Shown piece after piece: positions 44,913 through 55,089 of a DNA stretch of 64,000 nt. The first letter of the stretch is position 1; the number at the start of each line of letters is the position of its first letter. A model generated the notes under the pieces. That model worked only from the letters and a program-made list of their open reading frames with translations, did not search any database and was not told the DNA's origin. The stretch covers positions 4,340,001-4,404,000 of the forward strand of contig NZ_JACHDS010000001.1 of NCBI RefSeq assembly GCF_014201195.1, in the 5' to 3' direction. A program made the position numbers and the translations under genes. This stretch comes from Nocardiopsis mwathae (lineage in GTDB: Bacteria > Actinomycetota > Actinomycetes > Streptosporangiales > Streptosporangiaceae).

Positions 44913-46334
44913 ATGCTGCACTCAGTGCCCGGCGGAACGCTGCGCGCGCGGCTGCTCATCGGGCTGCTCGGCGTCACCGGCGCCGGCCTGCTGCTCACCT
45001 GTGTCGTCGGCTTCCTGACCCTGCGGACCTTCATCACCGAGCGGCTCGACGCACAGCTGGTGCTGGCCGCCGAGCGCGCCATGGTGCGGCTCGACAACGA
45101 CATCCCGCCGGTGGGCGTGGACGCGCCCAGTTCCTCCCCCTACATCGTGGTGCTGCTCGACCCCCGCACCGGCGAGGTCCGACAGGTGTTCGGCGACGCC
45201 ATGCGCGAGGACGTGGTGCTCGACCGCATCGACGCGATGCCGCTGGACGAGCTGACCGCCCACGCCGCCGACGCCGAGATCTTCGATCTGGAGGGCGGCG
45301 ACACCTCGGTGCCGCCGCACCGGGCGACCGTGCGGCTGCGCCCTGACGCGATCCTGGTCGCCGGCGTTCCGACCAACGACCGCGAGGAGTACTCCTGGCA
45401 GCTGGTGCTCACCCAGCTGATCACCGCGGCCCTGCTGCTGACCGGCCTCGCGCTGGCCGGACGCTGGCTGATCGTGCGCGGCCTGGAGCCGCTCAGCCGG
45501 ATGGCGACGACCGCCGACCGGATCAGCACGGGCTCCGACCTCTCGGCGCGGATGCCGGGATCGGACTCCTCCAGCGAGGCGGGGCGCCTGGCCGCGGCGA
45601 TCAACACGATGCTGCGGCGGCTGGAACACGCCTTCGACGCACAGCGGGCCTCGGAGCAGCGGGTGCGGGCGTTCGCCGCCGATGCCTCCCACGAGCTGCG
45701 CACGCCGCTGACGACCATCCTCGGCTACGCGGAGCTGTACCGGCAGGGGGCGATTCCCGACGCGGAGCTGCCCGAGGCGATGGGGCGGGTGGAGAACGAG
45801 GCGGCGCGGATGAGCCGCCTGGTCGCCGAGCTGCTGGAGCTGGCCCGGCTGGACCGGGTCGGCTCGCTGCAGCTGGGGCGGGCCGACCTGGCGGCGGTGA
45901 TCCGGGGCATGGTCGACGACGCGCGCACGCTGGAGCCCGAGCGCGAGATATCCCTGGAGGCCCCCGCGGAGCTGTGGTGCGATGTGGACGAGGCGCGGAT
46001 CTGCCAGGTGGTGGCCAACCTGCTGGGCAACGTCCGCGACCACACGCCCCCCGGTACCGCCGCGCGGGTGCGGCTGGAGGGGCGCGAGGCCGAGGGCGTC
46101 GCCGTGCTCCGGGTGAGCGACGAGGGCCCGGGGATGGGCGAGGAGGACCTGCGGCGGGCTTTCGACCGCTTCTACCGTGGCAACCGGGAGCCGGGCGGCG
46201 GCAGCGGGCTGGGGCTGGCGATCGTGCACGCCATCGCGGTCGCCCACGATGGCCGCGTCGACATCGCCGCGGAGCCCGGAGGGGGGACCGCGGTCACGGT
46301 GCGGTTCCCGCTGCGGCAGGCCGCGGAGGAGTGA
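44913..46334 (+). CDS. Two-component sensor histidine kinase
   Basis: This 473-aa membrane kinase has two transmembrane helices (about 12-35 and 164-187) enclosing an extracytoplasmic sensor of about 125 residues. A HAMP linker follows, then the dimerisation helix with phospho-acceptor His260 (DASHELRTPL), and an HATPase domain (NLLGNVRDH, DEGPGMG, GSGLGLAIVHAI). It should phosphorylate the regulator encoded just upstream. Confidence 0.92.
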   Translation: MLHSVPGGTLRARLLIGLLGVTGAGLLLTCVVGFLTLRTFITERLDAQLVLAAERAMVRLDNDIPPVGVDAPSSSPYIVVLLDPRTGEVRQVFGDAMREDVVLDRIDAMPLDELTAHAADAEIFDLEGGDTSVPPHRATVRLRPDAILVAGVPTNDREEYSWQLVLTQLITAALLLTGLALAGRWLIVRGLEPLSRMATTADRISTGSDLSARMPGSDSSSEAGRLAAAINTMLRRLEHAFDAQRASEQRVRAFAADASHELRTPLTTILGYAELYRQGAIPDAELPEAMGRVENEAARMSRLVAELLELARLDRVGSLQLGRADLAAVIRGMVDDARTLEPEREISLEAPAELWCDVDEARICQVVANLLGNVRDHTPPGTAARVRLEGREAEGVAVLRVSDEGPGMGEEDLRRAFDRFYRGNREPGGGSGLGLAIVHAIAVAHDGRVDIAAEPGGGTAVTVRFPLRQAAEE

Positions 46335-46410
46335 GCGCGGCCGCGAGGGAGCGGACGGTATCGGTCGCCTCCGGCTCGGAGAACCCCCGGTGTGGATGCT
46401 TCAGGCTCTC

Positions 46411-46422
46411 TACCGGCGGGTA
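46411..46422. promoter_or_regulatory. Possible fatty-acid operator upstream of the large acyl-CoA dehydrogenase
   Basis: TACCGGCGGGTA is a short inverted repeat (TACC-N4-GGTA) about 155 bp before the start. It differs from the AACCGAA-type sites near other lipid genes. Low confidence. Confidence 0.3.
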
Positions 46423-46576
46423 ATAACGTGATGTACGCCACGCCCGACACCCGGTGACGGCCCGTGGCGACCCAGACAGACGCACACGTATCCGGCTCCA
46501 CCGCGCAGGAACGCCGACCGCAGCAACGGTGCGACGGCCCGCTGCGCGTGGCCCCCCGTGATGAGGTGATCCCCGT

Positions 46577-48514
46577 ATGACCGCGGTGAACCCCGACGTC
46601 AGCACCGAGCGCGTCGACGAACGGCAGTCCCGAGCGGTCGCCGAGGCCGCGCGAGAGAAGGAGTGGCGCCGACCGAGCTTCGGCAAGGAGCTGTACCTCG
46701 GCCGCCTCCGCCTCGACCTGGTCCACCCCTACCCACGGCCCGACGCCGACGCGGAGCGCGCCGGCGAGGAGTTCCTGGCCCGGCTGCGCGCGTTCTGCGC
46801 CACCATCGACGCCCAGCGCATCGAGCGCGAGGAGTGCATCCCCGACGAGGTCATGCGCGGCCTGATGGACCTGGGGGCGCTGGGCATGAAGATCCCGCAG
46901 GCCTACGGCGGGCTCGGGCTGAGCCAGGTGTACTACAACCGCGCGCTCATGCTCGTCGGCTCCGTCTCCCCGGCCATCGGCGCCCTGCTCTCGGCGCACC
47001 AGTCGATCGGGGTGCCGCAGCCGGTCAAGATGTTCGGCACCGAGGAGCAGAAGCAGCGCTTCCTGCCGCGCTGCGCCACCACCGACATCAGCGCGTTCCT
47101 GCTGACCGAACCCGACGTCGGCAGCGACCCGGCGCGCCTGCGCGCCACCGCCACCCCCACCGAGGACGGCGAGGCCTACCTCCTCGACGGCGTCAAGCTG
47201 TGGACGACCAACGGTGTCGTCGCCGACCTGCTCGTGGTCATGGCCCGGGTCCCCAAGGGCAACGGCCACCGCGGCGGTATCACCGCGTTCGTGGTCGAGG
47301 GAGCCTCCGAAGGCATCACCGTGGAGCACCGCAACCGGTTCATGGGCCTGAAGGGCCTGGAGAACGGCGTGACCCGGTTCCACCGGGTACGCGTCCCCGC
47401 CGCCAACCGGATCGGGGAGGAGGGCCAGGGCCTCAAGGTCGCGCTCACCACCCTCAACACCGGGCGGCTCTCCCTGCCCGCGATGTGCGTGTCCTCCGGG
47501 AAGTGGGCCACCAAGATCGCCCGCGAGTGGGCGCGCGAGCGCGTGCAGTGGGGGCGGCCGGTCGGTGAGCACGAGGAGGTCGCCAAGAAGATCTCCTTCA
47601 TCGCGGCCACCACCTATGCCATGGAGGCGATGCTGGAACTGGCCTCGCAGCTCGCCGACGACGAGCGCAACGACATCCGGTTGGAAGCCGCCATCGCCAA
47701 GCTGTGGGCCTCCGAGATGGCCTACAAGGTCGCCGACGAGCTCGTGCAGGTCCGCGGCGGCCGCGGCTTCGAGACCGCGGACTCGCTGGCCGCACGCGGC
47801 GAGCGCGGGATCCCCGCCGAGCAGATCCTCCGCGACCTGCGGATCAACCGGATCTTCGAGGGCTCCACCGAGATCATGCACCTGTTCATCGCCCGCGAGG
47901 CCGTCGACGCCCACCTCGCGGTGGCCGGGGACATCATCGACCCCGAGGCCGACAACGCGACCAAGGCCAAGGCCTTCGCGCGGGCCGGGGGCTTCTACGC
48001 CTCCTGGTTCCCCACGCTGATCGTCGGCCAGGGGCAGAACCCCGGGTCCTTCGGCGAGTTCGGCCCCCTGGCCGCGCACCTGCGGTTCGTCGAGCGCAAC
48101 GCGCGCAAGCTGGCCCGCTCCACCTTCTACGGCATGTCGCGCTGGCAGGGCGGGCTGCAGACCAAGGAGGGCTTCCTCTCCCGGGTCGTGGACATCGGCG
48201 CCGAGCTGTTCGCGATGGCCTCCGTCGTCCTGCGCGCCCACAGCGACGGCCGTGAGTACCCCGACCGCAGGCAGAGCGCCCACGAGCTGGCCGACACGTT
48301 CTGCCACCAGGCCCGGCTGCGCGTCGACCGGCTCTTCACCGAGCTGTGGTCCAACACCGACGGCATCGACGGCAAACTCAGCCGCCGCCTGCTCAAGGAC
48401 CACTACGCCTGGATGGAGGAGGGCATCCTCGACCCGTCCGTCCCGGGCCCACTGATCGCCGCCGCCGACCCGGGCCCCTCCACGAAGGACAACGTCCACC
48501 GCAAGATGGGCTGA
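46577..48514 (+). CDS. Large acyl-CoA dehydrogenase (VLCAD-like)
   Basis: This 645-aa flavoprotein has the N-, middle and C-terminal acyl-CoA dehydrogenase domains plus an extra C-terminal helical domain of about 170 residues, as in very-long-chain dehydrogenases. LLTEPDVGSDPARLRATAT binds FAD and substrate, and RIFEGSTEIMH holds the Glu expected as catalytic base. It would start beta-oxidation of long-chain acyl-CoAs. AGGTGA precedes the ATG. Confidence 0.9.
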   Translation: MTAVNPDVSTERVDERQSRAVAEAAREKEWRRPSFGKELYLGRLRLDLVHPYPRPDADAERAGEEFLARLRAFCATIDAQRIEREECIPDEVMRGLMDLGALGMKIPQAYGGLGLSQVYYNRALMLVGSVSPAIGALLSAHQSIGVPQPVKMFGTEEQKQRFLPRCATTDISAFLLTEPDVGSDPARLRATATPTEDGEAYLLDGVKLWTTNGVVADLLVVMARVPKGNGHRGGITAFVVEGASEGITVEHRNRFMGLKGLENGVTRFHRVRVPAANRIGEEGQGLKVALTTLNTGRLSLPAMCVSSGKWATKIAREWARERVQWGRPVGEHEEVAKKISFIAATTYAMEAMLELASQLADDERNDIRLEAAIAKLWASEMAYKVADELVQVRGGRGFETADSLAARGERGIPAEQILRDLRINRIFEGSTEIMHLFIAREAVDAHLAVAGDIIDPEADNATKAKAFARAGGFYASWFPTLIVGQGQNPGSFGEFGPLAAHLRFVERNARKLARSTFYGMSRWQGGLQTKEGFLSRVVDIGAELFAMASVVLRAHSDGREYPDRRQSAHELADTFCHQARLRVDRLFTELWSNTDGIDGKLSRRLLKDHYAWMEEGILDPSVPGPLIAAADPGPSTKDNVHRKMG

Positions 48515-48532
48515 CCGCGGTTCACTCCCCGA

Positions 48533-48595
48533 CGGTGATCACGGCGACGGGCACCGATTCGTCGGTCGTGTTCCGCCGTTCGCCGTGATCATCAC
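48533..48595. repeat. Palindromic element, family B
   Basis: GTGATCACGGCGACGG and the near complement CCGTTCGCCGTGATCATCAC enclose a loop between two tandem genes. Size (about 62 bp) and position resemble the family A palindromes, but the arms differ in sequence. Confidence 0.6.
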
Positions 48596-48637
48596 AGCGG
48601 GTGGCGTGCGGGGGGCGGCGGCACTACGTTAGTACGC

Positions 48638-49852
48638 ATGTACGACGCCTCCCCCGCGCCTCACCCCCGCCGCGCTTCCGCCCTCACCCTCGCCCAGGCC
48701 CGCCGGGTGGCCCTGGCGGCGCAGGGGTTCGCCGACCGCAGACCCGCGGGAGCCGTCACCGCACGGCACCTGCAGCGGGTGATCGACCGGGTCGGCGTCC
48801 TCCAGATCGACAGTGTGAACGTCCTGTCCCGCAGCCACTACCTGCCCGTGTTCGCGCGCCTCGGTTCCTACGACCGCGCGCTGCTCGACCGGGCGGCCAC
48901 ACGGCGCGGCGGGCGGCTCGTGGAGTACTGGGCGCACGAGGCGAGCCTCATCCCGCCCGCGACACACCGGCTGCTGCGCTGGCGGATGCGGAACGCGGGC
49001 GATGAGGCGTGGAGTCCCATGCGCAAGGTCGCCACCGGCCACCCGGAGCTGGTGAAGGCGGTCCGCGAAGAGGTCGAGCGCATCGGACCGGCCACCTCGC
49101 GGGAGATCGAGCGGGCACTGGAACACGACGCCCCGCGCTCCACGGAGCACTGGGGCTGGAACTGGTCGCTGGTCAAGCAGGCACTGGAGTACCTCTTCTG
49201 GTGCGGCGAGGTCACCGCCGACGGCCGCACCGCACAGTTCGAGCGCCGCTACGACCTGCCCGGGCGCGTGCTGCCCGCCGAGGTGGCCGACGCCCCCGAC
49301 CCCGACCCGGGCGACGCCCGCCGCGAGCTCATGGCCATCGCCGCCCGCGCGCACGGCGTGGCCACCGAGCAGTGCCTACGCGACTACTTCCGGCTGAAGG
49401 CCGCGCCCGCGCGGGCCGCCCTGGCCGACCTCGTCGACGCCGGAGAGCTGGTCCCGGTCACCGTGGAGGGCTGGCGGCGCCCCGCCTACCTGCACCGCGA
49501 CGCCCGCGTGCCGCGACGTGTGGACGCCCGCGCCCTGCTCAGCCCGTTCGACTCGCTGATCTGGGAGCGCGACCGTACCGCGGCCCTGTTCGGCTTCCGC
49601 TACCGGCTGGAGATCTACGTCCCGGCCGCCAAGCGCGTCCACGGGTACTACGTGCTGCCGTTCCTGCTCGGCGACCGCCTCGTCGCACGGGTCGACCTCA
49701 AGGCCGACCGCAAGGCGGGGCTGCTCCGGGTGCGCCGGACCACCGTGGAGGCCGGGGCGCCACCGGAGACCGCCGACGAGCTCGGCGCCGAGCTGGACCG
49801 GATGGCGCAGTGGCTCGGCCTGGACGGCGGCGTCACACACGCCCCGGCCTGA
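48638..49852 (+). CDS. YcaQ-family (AlkZ-like) winged-helix DNA glycosylase-like protein
   Basis: This 404-aa protein has tandem winged-helix folds of the HTH_42 family. The catalytic QxD motif is present as Gln56-Ile57-Asp58 ([11 protein letters not shown]), as in YcaQ-type interstrand-crosslink or alkylpurine glycosylases. [20 protein letters not shown] is the family's beta-hairpin region. It is expected to unhook DNA crosslinks. A 5'-truncated relative lies at 20595. It seems monocistronic. Confidence 0.87.
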   Translation: MYDASPAPHPRRASALTLAQARRVALAAQGFADRRPAGAVTARHLQRVIDRVGVLQIDSVNVLSRSHYLPVFARLGSYDRALLDRAATRRGGRLVEYWAHEASLIPPATHRLLRWRMRNAGDEAWSPMRKVATGHPELVKAVREEVERIGPATSREIERALEHDAPRSTEHWGWNWSLVKQALEYLFWCGEVTADGRTAQFERRYDLPGRVLPAEVADAPDPDPGDARRELMAIAARAHGVATEQCLRDYFRLKAAPARAALADLVDAGELVPVTVEGWRRPAYLHRDARVPRRVDARALLSPFDSLIWERDRTAALFGFRYRLEIYVPAAKRVHGYYVLPFLLGDRLVARVDLKADRKAGLLRVRRTTVEAGAPPETADELGAELDRMAQWLGLDGGVTHAPA

Positions 49853-49870
49853 CGGGCGGTCGGCGGTGGG

Positions 49871-51013
49871 TCAGACGCGCTCGATGACGGTGACGTTGGC
49901 CTGGCCGCCGCCCTCGCACATGGTCTGCAGGCCGTACCGGCCGCCGGTGCGGCGCAGCTCGTGCACCAGCTTGGTCATCAGGATCGATCCGGTGGCGCCC
50001 AGCGGGTGGCCGAGGGCGATGGCACCGCCGTTGGGGTTGACCCGGGCCGGGTCGGCACCGAGCTCCTCGGTCCAGGCCATCGGCACGGGCGCGAACGCCT
50101 CGTTGATCTCGGTGACGTCGATGTCGTCGATGGCCAGTCCCGCCTTGTCCAGTGCCGCGCGGGTGGCCGGGATCGGGGCGGTGAGCATGTAGACGGGGTC
50201 GTCGCCCATGAGGGAGAGCTGGACGACGCGGGCCAGCGGCGTCAGCCCGTGCCGTTCCACCGCGCGCTCCGAGGCGATCAGCACCGCGCCGGCGCCGACG
50301 GAGATCTGGCTGGCGACGGCCGCCGTCAGCTCCCAGCCCTCGCGCAGGGCCTGCAGCCCGGCCATCTTCTCCAGGGTGGTGTCGGGGCGGATGCCCTCGT
50401 CCTGGGTCAGACCGGCGAGCGGGGCGATCTCGGCGTCGAAGTAGCCGGCCTCGCGGGCGGCGGCCGCTCTCCGGTGGCTCTCCAGGGCGAAGCGCTCCAG
50501 GTCGGCACGCTTGTAACCCCACTTCTCGCACATCAGCTGGGCGCCGCGGAACTGGGAGATCTCCTGCATCCCGTAGCGCTCCAGCCAGCCCTCGCCGAAG
50601 AGCTGCAGCCCGTTGTCGAGGGCGAACTGGACGTTGGCGCCCATCGGCACCATGCCCATGTTCTCCACGCCCGAGGCGACGACGAGCTCCTGGGTGCCGG
50701 ACATGACGCCCTGGGCGGCGAAGTGCACGGCCTGCTGGGAGGAGCCGCACTGGCGGTCGATGGTCACGCCCGCGGTCGTCTCCGGCAGCCCCGCCGAGAG
50801 CCAGGCGGTGCGGGCGAGGTCGAGGGCTTGGGGCCCGACCTGGCTGACGCAGCCCATGATGACGTCCTCGACCGCCGCCGGGTCGACGCCGGTGCGCTCG
50901 ACGAGCTCCTTGAGGACGTGCGCCCCCATGTCGGCCGGATGGATGCCGGCGAGCGCGCCCTTCTTGGTGCCTACCGGCGTGCGAACGGCCCCGACGATGA
51001 ATGCCTCAGCCAC
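49871..51013 (-). CDS. Acetyl-CoA acetyltransferase (thiolase)
   Basis: This 380-aa thiolase has the acyl-accepting Cys89 in DRQCGSSQQAVHFAAQG, the His motif NPNGGAIALGHPLGATGS, and the C-terminal CEGGGQANVTVIERV with the second catalytic Cys. GTG 51013 has AGGAGG upstream. It could cleave 3-ketoacyl-CoA in beta-oxidation. An AACCGAA-N5-TTCGGTT operator precedes it, shared with the acyl-CoA dehydrogenase at 53393. Confidence 0.9.
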   Translation of the reverse strand: MAEAFIVGAVRTPVGTKKGALAGIHPADMGAHVLKELVERTGVDPAAVEDVIMGCVSQVGPQALDLARTAWLSAGLPETTAGVTIDRQCGSSQQAVHFAAQGVMSGTQELVVASGVENMGMVPMGANVQFALDNGLQLFGEGWLERYGMQEISQFRGAQLMCEKWGYKRADLERFALESHRRAAAAREAGYFDAEIAPLAGLTQDEGIRPDTTLEKMAGLQALREGWELTAAVASQISVGAGAVLIASERAVERHGLTPLARVVQLSLMGDDPVYMLTAPIPATRAALDKAGLAIDDIDVTEINEAFAPVPMAWTEELGADPARVNPNGGAIALGHPLGATGSILMTKLVHELRRTGGRYGLQTMCEGGGQANVTVIERV

Positions 51014-51048
51014 GGTGTCCTCCTGGGGGACCTCGGATGTACGTCTTG

Positions 51049-51067
51049 AACCGAACCATATTCGGTT
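51049..51067. promoter_or_regulatory. AACCGAA-N5-TTCGGTT operator upstream of thiolase
   Basis: AACCGAA and TTCGGTT are perfect 7-bp arms with CCATA between them, about 36 bp from the thiolase start, in promoter position. The same arms and spacing occur at 53312-53330. Confidence 0.75.
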
Positions 51068-51130
51068 TGCGTCCCAGCGCAAGGGGGTGGGGGCCGCTCT
51101 ACGGCCGATCCACCGCCGGGACCCACCGCT

Positions 51131-53305
<2,175 letters not shown>

Positions 53306-53311
53306 CTATAA

Positions 53312-53330
53312 AACCGAACGAGATTCGGTT
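53312..53330. promoter_or_regulatory. AACCGAA-N5-TTCGGTT operator upstream of acyl-CoA dehydrogenase
   Basis: AACCGAA, CGAGA, TTCGGTT form a perfect 7-bp-arm palindrome about 63 bp before the gene, overlapping the expected promoter (CTATAAAA lies just upstream). Confidence 0.75.
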
Positions 53331-53392
53331 ACCGTGGTGCCCTACCATCCCGTCCCCGCCTGCCGCACTGGCGCGAGCGAAGGAGCGACTCC

Positions 53393-54535
53393 ATGCAGAG
53401 GGAACTCTTCGACACCGAACACGACCTCTTCCGCGAATCGGTGGCCGAGTTCCTCCAACGCGAGGTGGCGCCCTACCACCCCCAGTGGGAGAAGGACGGC
53501 ATCGTCCCGCGCGAGGTCTGGACCGAAGCCGGGAAGGTCGGCCTCCTCGGCCTCGGCGTGCCCGAGGAGTACGGCGGCTCCGGCACCGACGACTTCCGGT
53601 TCAACGTCGTCGTCAGCGAGGAGATCTGCCGCGCCCACGCCACCGGCCTCGGATTCGTGCTGCAGAACGACGTGATGGCGCCCTACCTCGTCGGCCTCAC
53701 CACCGACGAGCAGAAGCGGCGCTGGCTGCCGGGCTTCAGCAGCGGAGAGCTGATCACCGCCATCGCCATGACCGAGCCGGGCGCCGGGAGCGACCTGCAG
53801 GGCGTCCAGACCACGGCGGTGCGCGACGGGGACGACTACGTCATCAACGGCCAGAAGACGTTCATCACCAACGGGATCAACTCCGACCTGGTGATCGTGG
53901 TCGCCCGGACCCGGCCGGAGGGCGGCGCGCACGGGACCTCGCTGATCGCCGTCGAGCGCGGCACCCCCGGCTTCGAGCGCGGCCGCAACCTGGACAAGAT
54001 CGGCCTGAAAGCCCAGGACACCGCCGAACTGTTCTTCAGCGACGTGCGCGTCCCCGCCGCCAACCTGATCGGCGAGGAGAACCAGGGCTTCATCCACCTG
54101 ATGAACAACCTGCCCCAGGAGCGCCTGTCGATCGCGGTGGCCGCGGTGGCGGGGGCCGAGTTCGTACTGGCCGCGACGATCGAGTACTGCAGGGAGCGCA
54201 CCGCGTTCGGCCGCCCCATCGGCAGGTTCCAGAACACCCGGTTCGTCCTCGCCGAGCTGTCCACCGAGGTCGACATCGCCCGCACCTACGTCGACCGCGC
54301 GATCACCCTGCACAACCGGGGGGACCTGTCCGTCGCGGACGCCGCCAAGGCCAAGTGGTGGACCACCGAGCTGGCCAACAAGGTCATGGACCGGTGCCTG
54401 CAGTTGCACGGCGGGTATGGGTACATGATGGAGTACCCGGTGGCGAAAGCCTGGCAGGACGCCCGAGTCCAATCGATCTTCGGCGGCACGACCGAGATCA
54501 TGAAGGAGATCGTGGGGCGCTCGCTGGACCTGTAG
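53393..54535 (+). CDS. Acyl-CoA dehydrogenase (FadE type)
   Basis: This 380-aa flavoprotein has the family features AMTEPGAGSDLQGVQTTA (FAD/substrate), YVINGQKTFITNGINSDLV and the C-terminal IFGGTTEIMKEIVGRSL. The YEGT Glu of medium-chain enzymes is Gly here, as in long-chain and isovaleryl-type dehydrogenases whose base lies elsewhere on a helix. GCGAAGGAGCGACTCC precedes the ATG. It carries the shared AACCGAA operator, so it belongs to the same inferred regulon as the thiolase and SDR/crotonase genes. Confidence 0.9.
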   Translation: MQRELFDTEHDLFRESVAEFLQREVAPYHPQWEKDGIVPREVWTEAGKVGLLGLGVPEEYGGSGTDDFRFNVVVSEEICRAHATGLGFVLQNDVMAPYLVGLTTDEQKRRWLPGFSSGELITAIAMTEPGAGSDLQGVQTTAVRDGDDYVINGQKTFITNGINSDLVIVVARTRPEGGAHGTSLIAVERGTPGFERGRNLDKIGLKAQDTAELFFSDVRVPAANLIGEENQGFIHLMNNLPQERLSIAVAAVAGAEFVLAATIEYCRERTAFGRPIGRFQNTRFVLAELSTEVDIARTYVDRAITLHNRGDLSVADAAKAKWWTTELANKVMDRCLQLHGGYGYMMEYPVAKAWQDARVQSIFGGTTEIMKEIVGRSLDL

Positions 54536-54575
54536 CCGCCCCCCCGAACGGGTCTCGGTGAAAGGGTCACATCGC

Positions 54576-54761
54576 ATGGCGGACGCAGCTGCGGCGAGCG
54601 GCGCGTGGGACGGCTTGATCGTCCTCGGTCTCCTGGTCCTCCTCCTCGTCCTGGGCGTGCGCAAGCTCCGCCCCCGCGTCCACATCCCCTGGACCACCGG
54701 CGGGATCGTGGTGTTCTTCATCTTCTTGTGCCTGCTGTTGTGGGCGTGGTCCTGGCGCTGA
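54576..54761 (+). CDS. Small two-span membrane protein
   Basis: This 61-aa protein has two hydrophobic helices (about 13-30 and 46-58) separated by KLRPRVHIPWTTGG, and ends FLCLLLWAWSWR. It starts 41 bp after the dehydrogenase stop, with AAAGGG upstream of the ATG. Function unknown. Its last 14 codons plus the following hairpin are repeated twice more downstream in an 83-bp tandem array. Confidence 0.6.
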   Translation: MADAAAASGAWDGLIVLGLLVLLLVLGVRKLRPRVHIPWTTGGIVVFFIFLCLLLWAWSWR

Positions 54762-54927
54762 CACGGGGGTCGAAGGGGGTCGCCCCCCTGGGCCAACACA
54801 GCATCTTCTTGTGCCTGCTGTTGTGGGCGTGGTCCTGGCGCTGACACGGGGGTCGAAGGGGGTCGCCCCCCTGGACCGACACAGCATCTTCTTGTGCCTG
54901 CTGTTGTGGGCGTGGTCCTGGCGCTGA
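54719..54927. repeat. 83-bp tandem repeat, about 2.5 copies
   Basis: Copies begin at 54719, 54802 and 54885; the third is partial. Copies one and two differ at only two positions. Each full unit holds the 3' coding end and stop of the small membrane protein followed by a GGGGGTCG-N-CGCCCCC hairpin. Since 83 is not a multiple of 3, the copies lie in three different frames. Confidence 0.9.
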
Positions 54928-54939
54928 CGCCACCTTGCC

Positions 54940-55001
54940 GTTGATCTCGGGGGTATCGACCTCATCTCGCAGCGGATTCGGTCGATACGCCCGAGATCGA
55001 C
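54940..55001. repeat. Palindromic repeat family A, full copy
   Basis: GTTGATCTCGGGGGTATCGAC (one base over here: read GTTGATCTCGGGGGTATCGA) and its near complement ending GAGATCGAC enclose a 20-nt loop. It lies between the tandem repeat and the convergent SpoIIE-type gene. Confidence 0.75.
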
Positions 55002-55089
55002 GGAGGGATAGGGGCGGGCAACAGGGATGATGGGACCTCAGGTGGGCTGCGCCGACTCGCGGATCAGCCGGGGCCGGGTCCTCTTCCTG

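Noticed and set aside
42696-46334. An uninterrupted 1212-codon frame on the + strand
   Set aside because: Its first half is antisense to ribokinase and exonuclease III and has shadow composition; only its 3' part from 44913 is the histidine kinase.
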